Origin: Lamellibrachia satsuma
Lineage: Eukaryota > Annelida > Polychaeta > Sabellida > Siboglinidae
Length of the DNA: 64,000 nucleotides
Direction of reading: 5' to 3'
Assembly (NCBI GenBank): GCA_033239005.1
Contig: BSQZ01000041.1
Location: 744,501 to 808,500 of the forward strand
Below are positions 1 to 12,715 of the stretch, piece by piece. The position numbers and the translations under genes are program-made. Every line of letters begins with the position of its first letter. Within the stretch, counting starts at the first letter, position 1. The notes under the pieces are model-generated. The model did not search any database, had not been told where the DNA came from, and saw only the letters and a list, made by a program, of their open reading frames with translations.

Positions 1-215
1 CTACTGTTTCCATTAGTAATTTTGGAGGAATCCCATCCACTCCCGGTGATTTGTTATCCTTCATTGCCTTTATTTTCCTAGCTACCAATTCTGGAGTTAC
101 AACTAACGGTCCTAAATAGTCAGATTTAGCCCCCTGAAATTTAGCATCAGCAACTGGTAATGAACTAATATCTTCTTTTGTAAACACTGAACTGAAGTAA
201 CCATTTAGGTCTTGA
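1..215 (-). mobile_element. LINE reverse-transcriptase fragment
   Basis: Read on the minus strand this matches the upstream part of the reverse transcriptase that is intact at 15599-17366. The corresponding region there is about 17010-17230, with the same 'SPGVDGIPPK' type motif and the segment before it. Only a short piece lies in the window, cut by the window edge at the 5' side of the plus strand. It is a relic of the same LINE family. Confidence 0.7.
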
Positions 216-851
216 GATTGTGGACATTCTCTAATAATTTTTTTTTTCCACCCTAAATCCCTGGTAATCCCTCACTCTAATTATGACCCTTGCACAACCC
301 TGTTCTAGATAACATGCTTAACGAATCTGGTTTGTTGCACCTCTGAACTTGGGTCCCTGAGGATATAGGTGCTATGGAAGTTTACTATTGTTACATCAAA
401 TGATTTGAGGTGATATCAGGTCACAAAAGGTGGTACTTGATTCAAGTCAAGCCACTAGGTGGTTGAATCTGGAGTCTAGTTGTCATGTGTTATAATTGGA
501 CTTTTGATTTCAGGGTGATATTTACACTGATCTATTGGGAGATTGATCAAACATTAGCTGCCGACTGAGTGGAATATCCTAATTAAGATGACCATAAAGT
601 CCCACAATACTACAATGTGGCACTTGTGTACAAACCTGTTATTAGTTATTTTATTTGTTTTTCGCCATCAGTTTTACTTTGGTTCGTTGTGATGTTTCGA
701 CCTGTTTCAGCTGATTTCATCGTACTGACAATGAACAAATGTAAAACTTGCCATGAAAAATTATTAAAATATTAATAGATTACAATCATCTGTTCAGAAC
801 TATGTTTACCTAATTGTTGCCATGACAATCGTGTGTTCTGTTCGTGGTCAG

Positions 852-1022
852 TCCGACGGAAGAGCTGCTACGACCCATCCTGAGGCGAGAGTGCAAGAAG
901 AACGACTTCTTCACCGTGTCCATCCTCAAGTTCTGGGCACAGGAATATGAAGACAAACTGGCTGAATTACTCCATTCTCAGCTGACGCGGTGTGGGCCGT
1001 CTCCAAACAAGAAACGACAAAA
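852..1022 (+). CDS. INTS3: INTS3-like exon A
   Basis: The acceptor is AG at 850-851 and the donor is a weak GTTGGT at 1023. It enters and leaves in phase 2. It encodes two predicted helices and ends in NKKRQ. The weak donor is accepted because it alone keeps the frame into the next exon. Confidence 0.65.
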
Positions 1023-4000
1023 GTTGGTGCTTTTCTTGTGTTACATCAATTAGTAGTGAATGAGGACATAAAAATGTATGGCTTTGTTCCATAGTCATCA
1101 CACCAGGTTATATGTGTGCTTGTTCCAAGCATTTCCACATAAACCAATTGGATGAAATGCGTGATGAGACCTGTACACACCACACACAGACCAACATTTC
1201 CACATAAACCACTTGGATCAAATGCCTGATGAGATCTGTACACACCACACACAGACCAACATTTCCACATAAACCACTTGGATCAAATGCCTGATGAGAC
1301 CTGTACGCACCACACACAGACCAACATTTCCACATAAACCACTTGGATCAAATGCCTGATGAGACCTGTATGCACCACACACAGACCAACATTTGCAGAT
1401 AAACCACTTGGATCAAATGCCTGATGAGACCTGTACACACAACACACAGACCAACATTTCCAGATAAACCACTTGGATCAAATGCCTGATGAGACCTGTA
1501 CGCACCACACACAGACCAACATTTCCACATAAACCACTTGGATCAAATGCCTGATGAGACCTGTACGCACCACACACAGACCAACATTTCCACATAAACC
1601 ACTTGGATCAAATGCCTGATGAGACCTGTACGCACCACACACAGACCAACATTTCCACATAAACCACTTGGATCAAATGCCTGATGAGATCTGTACACAC
1701 CACACACACAGACCAACATTTTTTAAAGCTATAGCAGTTACTGGTTACGGATATGGAATGCTCTTACCCGAGCAAAACAAGACTAGTATATTGATCTGTC
1801 TATTCTTGACAAAATATTTCATGATCCTTTGGAAGATAATATGCATATTTTAAAGGTTTATATTACATATATATTTATTATTATTACTACCATACTGTTG
1901 TAATCAACAAGTTGTAATCCAGTGATCCTTAACCATAATATTTTAATATCGTAGTGATGTCACCTTTTGCTGTGGTGTTTGAGGCAGGCAGCTATGGTTG
2001 TTATACCTGGAACTGCATTCCAGGTATAACAGACAAGTTTTGTTACTGGCATTAATGGATTCTTTACATGTCCATTTCCCATTATCAGTTTTGTTTTAAG
2101 TAGAAGGCGTCTGTTTGAAACCAGTTACCATGTAACAGCAGACTCCGAATGGGGACGGAAATAATGGTTACATTGAATGGTGGTTTGTGCATGTGAGTCT
2201 CTGTTCATGATATGTCATGCTTACAGACATCCGTCTCAGTTGACAAACAAGGCAAAAGACAAAGACCAATCTATGATCGAACCTATTCTCTCTCATCTAG
2301 AACACATGCGACAAAGCTGTCGCAATGTCTCATGTACGTATACGTCCACATTGTCTTGAATGGTGTATGTAACTAAGCTTGCATTAGTGTGATTCTTTGA
2401 ATAGTGACAAAATGTGTGCTGTATAATATTATTATTATTTGTACTGTTATATCATTGAAAATAATGCGATCTGTTGACATTTTAATGTATTAATTTATTT
2501 AGTAATCACACAAACAAAAGTTGATAACGTCTCATATATAATATGCTTGACCTAAGTTTACCAGATGGGTATGCTAGAATGCCCGAAATGATCTTCGCGC
2601 CTGAAATGTTGACCATGAGAAATTGTTTTTATAAGCAGATGGGCATGCCTGATTGTATTTATAAGCAGATGGGCATGCCTGATTGTATTTATAAGCAGAT
2701 TGCGATGACAGGTTGTTTTATAATCAGATCCTGTTGCAGTTCTCATGCATGAGTTGGTGCAGCAAGGCCTGCAGCACGTACAGACCACCTGCCCCGAGTC
2801 ACTCAAGTCAAAGTAAGGCTTTATCTTGTCAGATGGAAACTTACCCTAACTCAACCAAACAAGCATACAGTATGCTTGAAAAAAATTGGGCCATGAAAAA
2901 ACGTCAAGGAATCTTTTCTTATAGATATACACTAAAATTTGTTTCTCCAGATAATAAGGTAATTGTTTAAAACTATGTTATTTGGTGACTAGTGTTGAAC
3001 AACTTATAAGTGGTGTACACTAATTAGAGCATGTATGCTTAATAGGTCGAATATAGTAAGTTCATATTAAATTGTTTCCAATGCAGAATAACAATACTTG
3101 GCACAAAGCTGGCGTTACATTATACCTCTGAATTGCTAGAGAAGATCACATGGTAATATTATAAACTACTGATTTCATGTTGAGAACTTAAAAGTAAAAA
3201 TCCAGATTTTGAATTTTAAAGATGCTCAGACCATATTCAGAAAAAATTTAAGTAAAACCCCAGATGTAGAATTTTAGATGAATCTAAAGTACTGCATACA
3301 TCCATTACCTCTCAAGAAACTTTTTATATTGTTTCTGAACATTTCAGCCAATTGAGTTGCTAGATGAAATAATCGGAAAGAATACAAAAAGTTGCTTGTG
3401 AAGTAATTACCTTGTCAAATACTGGATTCATGTTGCATGTTGAAAGGCCAGACAGCAGAGTGTTGAATCTGTATTGAAGGTAGATTTTACTGTTGAGGGG
3501 GACAGTAGCTTGACGGTTAGATGTCTGGATTGTCAATCAAGAAAACCAGAGTTTGTGCCAGTTCACCCAGCTATATAAATGAGTACTTGGCAATAGACAG
3601 TGATGAATTCCAGTGACGGAATGAACAGCTTTCACGCAGAAATTGCATTGGAGTTGGATGCTTCAACAGAAGTTAAAATGGTGTTTGCGTGAACAAGTCT
3701 GCTGTGGGCAAAGTGTAACGCCCTCCAAGGAAGGAATGTTGAAGGGGTGGGGTATAAATTGAACACTTCGCTTTAGGTATAGCGACCTGCTGGCCCTGGT
3801 TGAGGACATCGATGAGATGAAGACGACACGGGTGCTGCGTGCTGTGCCCAGTCGGAGAGCCTCTATGGCAGCGGCCATCGCCAAGAACAATAGACTGGAC
3901 AACAAGAAGCCTCAACTGAATGACGAGAGCGACAGCCCAGACTCCAGCGAGGTGAGAAACTTCCAACTGATCTATTTCAAGATCAGCTCATCCTGAATAT

Positions 4001-4563
4001 TGAAGCTGATTTTTCAAATAAGTAGTGGCGGTTAATATATTTGGTAATAATAAGTTACATGTTGACATTGAATAACAAATATCGCGTGATGATTAATTAA
4101 TTTATGTTCAACTTACTGACTGAAGTGAGGTTTGTTCTCATTCTGTTTATGTTGTTCAGGCATAGAGAATTTTTGAGATTAATAGAGTTTAATTAAACCA
4201 CACATGATAGGTGCATGAATAGCTGACTAGGTTCTGTTTCAATGTTATGATACATTTGTTACATGCAAATTACATCGATTTAACCATCACTAGAAAAGAT
4301 ATTAAAATTTTGCAGGTACAAGATGTTGACACGAATGTATATGAGATAGCTGTGCGTGCATATATGTGACTGTGTGCGTGTGTGGGTAATTATTCTCCAT
4401 GATTAAACAGAGACTTGACGTGTGTCACAAATGTGTCACAGTGTCATTAATGGGGTACTACAAGGTTGTGATGTGATTGTTTCTGCAGGAAGAGGATGTG
4501 AAGCCACCAAAGAACAAGAAGGCACGCAAGTCAGCACCAGTGATTCTTGATGAAGACGATTGA
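852..4563 (+). CDS. INTS3: Integrator complex subunit 3-like, C-terminal exons (partial)
   Basis: Five exons (852-1022, 2227-2333, 2740-2812, 3777-3951, 4489-4563) join with consistent phases (2,1,2,0) into about 200 residues ending at TGA 4561-4563; the 5' part lies upstream. The joined piece starts with helical, HEAT-like sequence (SPTEELLRPILRRE, FWAQEYEDKLAELL), then more helices (MIEPILSHLEHMRQS, LMHELVQQGLQHVQ), and ends in a basic then acidic tail (PKNKKARKSAP, ILDEDD). Known biology: INTS3 is an Integrator subunit that also scaffolds the SOSS single-strand-DNA sensor complex in the nucleus. The identity rests on remembered resemblance of the C-terminus and on linkage to UBAP2L, as on human 1q21.3. 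It could be another helical-repeat nuclear protein. That it is a real gene is much surer than its name. Confidence 0.55.
1128..1726. repeat. 65-bp minisatellite, about 9 copies
   Basis: The unit runs from 'ccaacatttccacataaacc' to 'gcaccacacacaga' and repeats every 65 bp with few mismatches. It lies in the intron between INTS3-like exons A and B. Overlapping frames that appear open across it come from the repeat. Confidence 0.95.
1999..2031. repeat. Perfect 14-bp hairpin
   Basis: TGTTATACCTGGAA and TTCCAGGTATAACA are exact reverse complements separated by 5 nt. The hairpin lies in the intron of the INTS3-like gene. Confidence 0.9.
2227..2333 (+). CDS. INTS3: INTS3-like exon B
   Basis: The acceptor is TTACAG at 2221-2226 and the donor is GTACGT at 2334. 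It enters in phase 2 and leaves in phase 1. It encodes a charged linker (KAKDKDQ) followed by a helix, SMIEPILSHLEHMRQS. Confidence 0.65.
2622..2712. repeat. 30-bp tandem repeat, 3 copies
   Basis: The unit contains 'tataagcagatgggcatgcc', and the third copy is diverged. It sits just upstream of exon C (2740), so it fills the region where the branch point would be expected. Confidence 0.85.
2740..2812 (+). CDS. INTS3: INTS3-like exon C
   Basis: The acceptor is GTTGCAG ending at 2739 and the donor is GTAAGG at 2813. It enters in phase 1 and leaves in phase 2. It encodes LMHELVQQGLQHVQ then TTCPESLKSK. Confidence 0.7.
3512..3665 (+). mobile_element. Decayed SINE-like copy
   Basis: It contains one copy of the unit 'agctatataaatgagtactt' seen as the tandem unit in the SINE at 58163-58935, followed by a similar 'gaatgaacag' tail region. 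The tRNA-like head is degenerate. Confidence 0.5.
3777..3951 (+). CDS. INTS3: INTS3-like exon D
   Basis: The acceptor is CTTTAG at 3771-3776 and the donor is GTGAGA at 3952. It leaves in phase 0. It encodes YSDLLALVEDIDEMK, a basic segment and a Ser/Asp-rich tail. It is clearly more GC-rich than the flanking introns. Confidence 0.75.
4489..4563 (+). CDS. INTS3: INTS3-like terminal coding exon
   Basis: The acceptor is TTCTGCAG ending at 4488. It has 24 codons, then TGA at 4561. It encodes EEDVKPPKNKKARKSAP and ends ILDEDD, a lysine-rich then acidic tail typical of nuclear proteins. Confidence 0.75.
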   Translation, partial: EEDVKPPKNKKARKSAPVILDEDD

Positions 4564-5830
4564 GACGTGAGCACGTACAAAGAAGGTTGTGTTTGTGACG
4601 GAAGGAAACGCGTTACCGGCTGACGTGTCGCTGTCACGAAGCACCACTCACTGACACGCCTGTCAACAGTGTCATTGTCGGCAACCCGCTGCATGTGTGG
4701 CATACGTCATCCACGAGGTGAATACGTGAACCTGCTGCGAGGAATTCGTGAGGAGCAGAGAGGCAGTCAACAAGATGTACTGTGTGCATGCTGCAGGGGA
4801 CAGGAACGATGTGTAGGAGCTCTTCAGGCAGTGTAGAAGCTCTTCAGGCAGTGTAGGAGCTCTTCGTGCAGTACAGGAGCTCTTCACACAGTACAGGAGC
4901 TCTTTGAGCAGTACAAGTGGAAACAGCCACAAAGAAGTACTGATAGTGTATATTAGACCAAGTGTCCATGGACGTACAACTTGAGGGGATGTAGACAGTG
5001 CAGATTAGCTCCAGCCGCTGAAGTAGTTCCAGGCCGAATGGAAGAGGAGGCCACCCCAGCGTGTCGAGGCAGCAGTCTAGTGTGGATATGTGCTGCAAAC
5101 GTGGCTTTGTACAATTGTAGAAAGAAACTGTTAGTGGTCATCAGGACTGTGTTTCGTTTAAGTGGACAGGATTCATCTTTATGACAATGGCACTTTCACG
5201 TCAACTTTAGAGTCGGGTGTCTCGCATGAATCAGACTTGAGCAAATGACAAGGCATATCATGTGTGTCTTTTGGGTGAATGCAGACATAATCCGCAAGAT
5301 AGACTTGATTAATTAAATTGTACAATATGTCTAACAGTGCTTGTTGTTCACAGAGGAATTAGTTCTATGTTGGTGTTTATTTTACAAGGAGGGTTTACAT
5401 ATTACATGAATGGCAGTGCAGTTCTCGATTGTAGTACCTTTAGTTTTCATGGTTCGTATGCCGCTTGGTTGGGTATCTCAATCAAAATGCAACATGTTCA
5501 ACATGCATCACCAAAAATATCAAGATGCAATAGGTGTTTACTTCCAGATCAAGTTTAATTATTCAGCATTGCTTTTGGCAACATTATCAAACCACATTTT
5601 AGGGAAGAATTTTATATTTGGATTGAGTTTGCATGCATATGCATAGTAGAAGGCTCAACTGCTACATACTGTTAAATGGAAAGATGTTAAAGGAATGTAC
5701 AGTGATTTTCATTCATCGAAAATACACAATTTGACAATGAAATAAAATATGCCAGGTTTATAACATATATAGATATTGCTATAATATGGCAATTATCCAC
5801 AAACCAATAAAACTTTATCTTTGAATGTGA
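4564..5830 (+). other. Probable 3' UTR of the INTS3-like gene
   Basis: There is no credible reading frame after the stop. AATAAA signals occur at 5741-5746 and 5806-5811, either of which could end the transcript. The GC-rich first part holds a short 20-bp tandem repeat (about 4808-4915). Confidence 0.5.
4808..4915. repeat. 20-bp tandem repeat in 3' UTR
   Basis: Units of the type 'gtaggagctcttcaggcagt' occur five times with drift. They lie in the presumed 3' UTR of the INTS3-like gene. Confidence 0.85.
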
Positions 5831-6931
5831 AATATAACGTTTTTCATTGGTTGATTTTTTGATCTGTCAAATTCCTTTTTATACAATTTCTAATGGTAAA
5901 TATACGACAGCAATAAAGAGAAAAAAATTAATATAACATTGTTAATTTAGATGTACTTTGAGAAAAAAAAATAATCAGAGAATTGGGATATTTTATTAAA
6001 GTCATTCAGTAACCAATGAAAATCGTGCATTCTCTCTAAATGAATAATATTGGAACAAATCTGCCATCCCCATTTCTGCACAATCTAAAAGCATTGTTTT
6101 TTTTCCCAGATATAATTGTGGTAAGACGTTAAGAATTACTCCAAGTGATTTATACACTGTACAATATTATATGGTATTTTGTGAACTGCAGTTAAGAAAA
6201 TTACACACTAGATAAGAAGATAGCTTTAACTGGTTAACCTTAAGCGTTAACAATAAATGGTGATCCTACTAAAATAACGGTTTGGAAGACATTTCATGTT
6301 AACAGACAATTTAGCATATTTATTTATGTATTTAAATATGAAAATAAAATAAGTTTTATACTGAGGAAGTCAAAGTTGCAACGCTGATTCTTTCCCATTC
6401 TGTAGGATCAAGATATTGTTGATAATTCCTTGTTATCAGTTAATAATTGGCTGCTGTTATTATGAAGAAGTTTGGGTAACAGATATGCCTAACAGTTATA
6501 TACGATTCATGTGCCGTTAATGGACAGTCTTGCCATGTTTCTGTTGCATTTATTGTGCATCCTTCATCAGGGACCATTTGCATCATGATGTCTGATGTTC
6601 AAGTACATGGTTGCGAAACTATGATGGAAACGTGGGTGTTTTTTTACAAAACTGAAAACCCCAAATAAATGAGACCGAAATATTACCAGTGGTCTTGTGG
6701 TGTATGCATTTGGATCATCTCATAAATGATCACACATACAAGAGGAATTGTTGCACATATGTGAAGCTGATTCGTTCATTGATAATTCTGACAAACCTTA
6801 ACAAATATACCTTTCCTTTTCACCTAACACGTTGAAAAATTTGTTTTCCAAATTTCTTTATACAGAGGCGCCACCTTGTGTTCATGATATCCATTACATT
6901 TCATATAGATTCTATCCATGTAACACAGGGT
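5831..6931. other. Gene-free stretch
   Basis: AT-rich sequence with no long reading frame, no recognisable domain and no clear repeat. Confidence 0.6.
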
Positions 6932-7255
6932 CAGGGGTCCCCAAACTGTGGTCCGTGGCCCTCAGGTGGTCCACGGTATGGTTCGAGGTGGTCCCAAGGG
7001 ACAACGCAACTTCCATGTTAATTGTGTGTGTAAAAAAAATCCTTTAACCCATTAAACCCCGCAAATTTAATTTCACGTGTGCTGCTTTTCCCCGGGCAAC
7101 TGAGACAGATTCTGAAAATTATATATAATATATTTTGATTTAATAAAAATGCGTATCTTCAATTGTATTGATAATTTTGTTTCCAATACAGTGGGCCTCA
7201 GTGGCTTTAGCAGCCCCATGAGTGGGCCTCAAGGAAAAAAGTTTGAGAACCCCTG
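6932..7255. mobile_element. hAT-type MITE
   Basis: The ends are CAGGGGTCCCCAAACT and, read inward from the right, CAGGGGTTCTCAAACT (14 of 16 match), the classic hAT 'CAGGGGT' terminus. Flanks GTAACACA and GTAGCACA, with slight slippage, may be a decayed 8-bp target duplication. It is 324 bp with no coding capacity. Confidence 0.75.
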
Positions 7256-9745
7256 CTGTAGCACACTCATGTGATGTATCCAAACTTGTCTACACATTTA
7301 TTGTTGATTTGGAAATACCTTGTTATGTACACATGTCCAACATTGCATACGAGGGAAGTTAGAAAAAATAAAAAAACACCTGATAATACACCATTTGGAA
7401 GTATAGGCCTTTTTAATAATATTGAAACTCCTTAAACCCACCAAAACAATTTATTTGACCTAGGTACACATTTATTTACACGACTGATTTTTGCAATTAG
7501 CGCAAATGGTAGACATTTTTACAGCAAATAATATTCTGCACGACAGCAAAATCATGATTTAGAAACGATCGTTAAAAAACTTGCACTTGCACTTGGGTAT
7601 TTGTTTTATGCTGTTTTTAGGCTTGTCTGTATGGATTTTTATTACATTGATTTTTATTCATCTTTAGCTACTCAAATTTAATTTGACTCACTGACTAAGT
7701 TACAGACGAAACATACCTGTTCCAAGTGGTGCACACCTTAAATCTAGTAACATAAATCCGGTTGTATGTGTCTGCTGGTTTACAGTGCATGAGTTAGATT
7801 ACTGCTATTTTTGTGTTGTTATTTACATCTCTTCTAAGTGTATGGCCCATCTATCTCCATCGTCTGATCTTGATTTCCTCTGAGATTAGTGACATACAAG
7901 TCACGTGTGGTGGCATAGGTCTTCATTCGACATTTTCATTGGCCATTGTATCTTTAAAATTCTTCACATAATTTTGCATAACCAACGAGGGAAATTATTT
8001 GTTTACTGTATGTGTCTGCGTTTATGACGTCGCATTATTCAACTAGACTGGTTATTTTAGATCTTCGATTAACGAGACGGGACCGACATTAGGGCCTAAC
8101 GTGACCATCCGAGTCAGAGCCGGCTTTGAGATATGAACCATACTTTACTCAATTTATATTTAGCAATACAAAATTGCAGGTTGTTCGATATTGAAAGATA
8201 TTGTACATTGTGTAGTAGAAATTAAATTGATCTCCTACGCCATCGTATGGTATTAGATAATCAATGTTTTCTTGTCTAGTATCTGTGACGACACACGCGT
8301 CACATATGGCGCGTGAATGTCTGCGTCATGTTTGTCATAAAAGAGATACCTGACGGCCGAGGAGGGTCATCGTTGGTGTGTGCTGAATTTGCCGATGCAA
8401 TGGAGCGATGCGCGATGCGATGCCCGATGCGATGGAACGATGCGCGATGCGATGGAGCGATACTTTAGTGATGCCACAGTGCGCTTGCTTGCATATGACG
8501 AAAACGAGATAACAAAGTGTGGTTAAAACAAGTCTCGTTTTCATCTCCCTTCTCATAGAGATCGGTGCTCCGCTCAAAACTTACAAATAAACAACCGGAA
8601 CATGGTCAACGGCAACGCGCGCATGGTATTTTTGGGAAACATCTGTACTTATTGTATTGTTATAATCAACCACGATTTGAAAATGTTTTCATTTTGATAA
8701 ACGATGACCACTGCACTGGCACTGAGCAAATAGTTTAGTGTGTATAAATTAATGTGCCAATTTTCGTAGGTTAGGACTAACATATTCATACCAATAAAGA
8801 GATAAATTGAAGGTATGACAGAAGCATTAATTTGTTGTAAAGGTACAACTTACTATATGAACAAGCAGATTATTAAGTGAGTGTGCAATAATGAAGCGAG
8901 CAAAGTCACCAGATAGTCCTCGTAACCACCATGGGAACACGTTGTCTATTGTTTTTACAATCGAACGTTATCTACCGACAGCGTCAGAGAGAATATTCCC
9001 TCGCGTCAACGCCAATGTTCCCAGCGGCATTCGATGTTCAAAGTTACACTTTCTCTGCAAAGGCAGAATTTTCAACGGCGTCAGTGGTACCAACTAGTTT
9101 CACGTGATCTTCGCCTCCATCGGCGTCGATCGCGTAACGTTCGCCGTCCGGGAGCGTCTGTTACGACCGCCCGTTCGTCGGAGAGCGTTTATCGGCGGTC
9201 ACAGTACAAGTTTTCGATGCCGCTGGGTAGTAGAAGAACGAGTGCCCCGATCTACCGATCGGTAGATTGGTCAATGGAAACATATTTCACTTGACACAAA
9301 TAACAGTCCTTATTTATTCAAATAAATTACTTTTTTTGTGAGGGAGCAGCGACGATCCTTAATGATTTATTCCCACTTTGGGGGATTATTTCTTGCACTA
9401 CCCGACAATGTGTCAGTACCGCAACACTAGTAAAATGGCTGATAAAAATAATTGGACAAATTATTTTTATTTTCTTCATAAATTATTGTGATTTATATAG
9501 CCATGCAATTCTCAATAATCTTTAATCTTTTCTTTTTGTCTTGTAAAACTGACCTTTTTCATTTTATGAAGTGTTCAATTCAAATTATGTGGTATTTTAC
9601 CAAGGTAACAACTTAACATTTCAGATATTTTTATGAAAAAAAGAAACTGTTTTCATAAACAAAAGCCCATTAAAAATCCTCAAATAACTACTAGTAATTA
9701 TCTTTAGTTTAATTGGTATTATATAAATTAGGGTTTATTTGCAAT
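7256..9745. other. Gene-free stretch with two CpG-richer islands
   Basis: No supported gene. A CpG-rich patch at about 8290-8640 contains short direct repeats of 'gcgatgcgatg' (8396-8462). A second patch at 8890-9300 has overlapping open frames on the plus strand without recognisable domains. An 18-bp perfect palindrome, ATCTACCGATCGGTAGAT, lies at 9250-9267. Confidence 0.5.
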
Positions 9746-9820
9746 GTTACGGGACTGACAGAGGTGTTACGGGACTGACAGAGGTGTTACGGGACTGACA
9801 GAGGTGTTACGGGACTGATG
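9746..9820. repeat. 20-bp tandem repeat, about 4 copies
   Basis: The unit 'gttacgggactgacagaggt' is repeated exactly three times, with a fourth truncated copy running into the hairpin at 9825. Confidence 0.95.
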
Positions 9821-9824
9821 TATA

Positions 9825-9875
9825 ATTTCGGGATTGACATTTCGTTTCGTGACTGACAAAAGTCAATCCCGAAAT
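9825..9875. repeat. 14-bp hairpin
   Basis: ATTTCGGGATTGAC at 9825-9838 is the exact reverse complement of GTCAATCCCGAAAT at 9862-9875. It directly abuts the 20-bp array. Confidence 0.85.
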
Positions 9876-10632
9876 GAAATGACATTACTAAGTAAGCCAA
9901 TTAAAAGTAATGGAAACAATGAATATGTATATTTAGTCTTTAACATGTTATCAACATCAAACACTTAAGACATCGTGTAACTAAGATACGTGTATTTCAG
10001 AACATTAAGCAAACTGTTCGGAATGTGGCAGCAGTTTTAAGAATTTCAAGAAGTTGATATATGGTGACCTTACGAGCATCGTAGAAAATCACAATGTGTC
10101 AATGTCCAATCTTGTTCAAGGTCCGCATTATTATATACATGGCCAAGGAATACCATAGTAAATCAACTTTGAAGTCGAAAATATAAACGGAACCAATTAC
10201 AAACGTGAAACTCGACGATACACGTACTCTTTTGCACTTACAGTGAGCTAAGCTCATTGTCATGAACCTTAAGTTCAACAGCACGCATTGTGAACAATAG
10301 ATGAGGAATCAAAATGGCCTAGAGCACTCAAAATGTTACCTTTACGAACGTAAGATTTCATCATTTCGCTGTTAAACCTGGTCATGACATGGATGGCTTA
10401 GATATCTAGATATTCACAAATTACCAACCATATGTCAGGGTAAATTTGGGAATACCTTTTTGCTGATGTAACTGGGGATGGCTCCGGTATTAGTGTGACA
10501 ATTTTGTCATATGCATACCAAATCGCGTCTTTTCTCGTGGGGTGAATATACATATTTTCCCCAATTCTATGCATTACGCTGACCAACATGGATTCTGCAT
10601 CGGCATCTTCAATGATGCCCGGGTCACCACGC

Positions 10633-10726
10633 ACCATCGTAGGTCACCAAGTACCATCGTAGGTCACCCCGCACCATCGTAGGTCACCACGCACCATCGT
10701 AGGTCACCCCGCACCATCGTAGGTCA
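10633..10726. repeat. 20-bp tandem repeat, about 5 copies
   Basis: The unit is 'accatcgtaggtcaccacgc', with alternating final bases. It abuts the C-terminal fragment of the minus-strand pseudogene. Confidence 0.95.
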
Positions 10727-11875
10727 GTAAGCGGAATCAATCTGTGGAAATATAGGCTTCAGATGGGCCCTATAGGTCATGGTACATAGACTCTGACAAA
10801 TGTGGCAAATGGAACAACTTCGGTTGTACTATACAGCATACCTGTAAGAAGGGTTTTTGCATGTTGGACGCCCCGAAGTGGACGCTCTGTATTTCTGTGT
10901 TGTTTGTAAGTGTAATTTCCGCTGAAATCGATGTGTAAGAGCATTTGATTTAGTTTCAGTTGCTCCCTCAGTTTCCTAATTTGCAAATATTAAATTGAAC
11001 ACATGTTTCCCTAATTTCTCGGGCAGCGAACTCTAGCCTTTTGTCTTTGCAAACGTCACATTCATATTACATGCAAGCAGATAAGACTCAGAGTGGCTTC
11101 AGCTTCGTTTACGAATAGTACCTAGTTCATATAGCTTGCATGCTTTGAACTGTATACTTTCATGTGTCCGACATTTACATGTTTGTCTGTCTGATATCTT
11201 GGGGGTCACTACCCAGAATGGTCGTAGGCGCAAGAAAGTGAAATAAGACATCTTGTCGTCGGGATGTTCACTGATGAACTTTTTTGTGTAAGTTCTTGAC
11301 AGTGTCCGTCAGCAGTCTCTTCTGTTTCTCGACCTTTCTTCTCGTCTTTTTTCCAGGTTTCATTGAGCTGCAGGGAGCTTGTCACTTCGTGGTTTGTCAC
11401 TTCGTGGCTCGTCACTTCGCACACAAAGTCATTGGACCGCTTCAGTGTTGCACAATACCGTTTGTGAGATACCCCAATGGCGGATTTCTGCTTCGAGACA
11501 TAACGATATTTCTTCAGAAAACCGTCGGAAAATGTTTCTGCCATGGTCTGCCGTTGTCTGTCACTAAGCAGAGTTCCATATTTGGCATTCAAATCTTCAA
11601 GAGCACTCTTATGAAATGTTACCTGTTTCTTGATTTTTTATTATCTGCTCCACGAATCAGCCTTTTTGCTGTTGACCTCGGAGGGAGGCGGTAATCCTTT
11701 CTTCAAATGAACTAACTCTTACCCCACGCGTTCATTTCTCTTCTGCACACCTTTTAATGTAAGGTGTGAAGCTTGAATTTTAACTTGAAGCTTTTCTATC
11801 GTACAATAGGCTTTTGTTCTGTCGCGTCTCACTTTCGGTCGTCCTCTTTTCGCTTTAAGCTCAGAACTCTCCGGT

Positions 11876-12713
11876 GGCAGTGCCCTGTTGGCTGTGGTAA
11901 CATCATTACCCTATTGGCTGTGGTAACATCATTGCCCTGTTGGCTGTGGTAACATCATTATACCCTATTGGCTGTGGTAACATCATTGCCCTGTTGGCTG
12001 TGGTAACATCATTACCCTATTGGCTGTGGTAACATCACTGCCCTATTGTCTATGGTAACATCATTGCCCTGTTGGCTGTGGTAACATCATTACCCTATTG
12101 GCTGTGGTAACATCACTGCCCTATTGTCTATGGTAACATCATTGCCCTATTGGCTGTGGTAACATCATTACCCTATTGGCTGTGGTAACATCATTGCCCT
12201 GTTGGCTGTGGTAACATCATTACCCTATTGGCTGTGGTAACATCATTGCCCTATTGGCTGTGGTAACATCATTACCCTATTGGCTGTGGTAACATCACTG
12301 CCCTATTGTCTATGGTAACATCACTGCCCTGTTGGCTGTGGTAACATCATTACCCTATTGGCTGCGGTAACATCACTGCCCTATTGTCTATGGTAACATC
12401 ATTGCCCTATTGGCTGTGGTAACATCATTACCCTATTGGCTGTGGTAACATCACTGCCCTATTGTCTATGGTAACATCATTGCCCTATTGACTGTGGTAA
12501 CATCATTACCCTATTGGCTGTGGTAACATCACTGCCTTATTGTCTATGGTAACATCATTGCCCTGTTGGCTGTGGTAACATCATTACCCTATTGGCTGTG
12601 GTAACATCACTGCCCTATTGTCTATGGTAACATCATTGCCCTATTGGCTGTGGTAACATCATTGCCCTATTGGCTGTGGTAACATCATTGCCCTATTGGC
12701 TGTGGGAACCTCA
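11876..12713. repeat. 26-bp minisatellite, about 32 copies
   Basis: The unit is 'ccctattggctgtggtaaca' plus 'tcattg'. Variants (tgtggt/tatggt, attg/actg) recur in higher-order groups, suggesting blocks of several units were copied together. Confidence 0.97.
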
Positions 12714-12715
12714 TT

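Noticed and set aside
1046..1660. Several overlapping minus-strand frames (MWKCWSVCG...)
   Set aside because: All are translations of the 65-bp minisatellite.
8891..9294. Two overlapping plus-strand frames in a CpG-rich patch
   Set aside because: Arginine-rich translations of GC-rich DNA, with no motif and no splice support.
11209..11694. 136-codon plus-strand frame opposite the basic-family fragment
   Set aside because: The minus-strand frame fits the colinear family fragments; the plus frame is its shadow.
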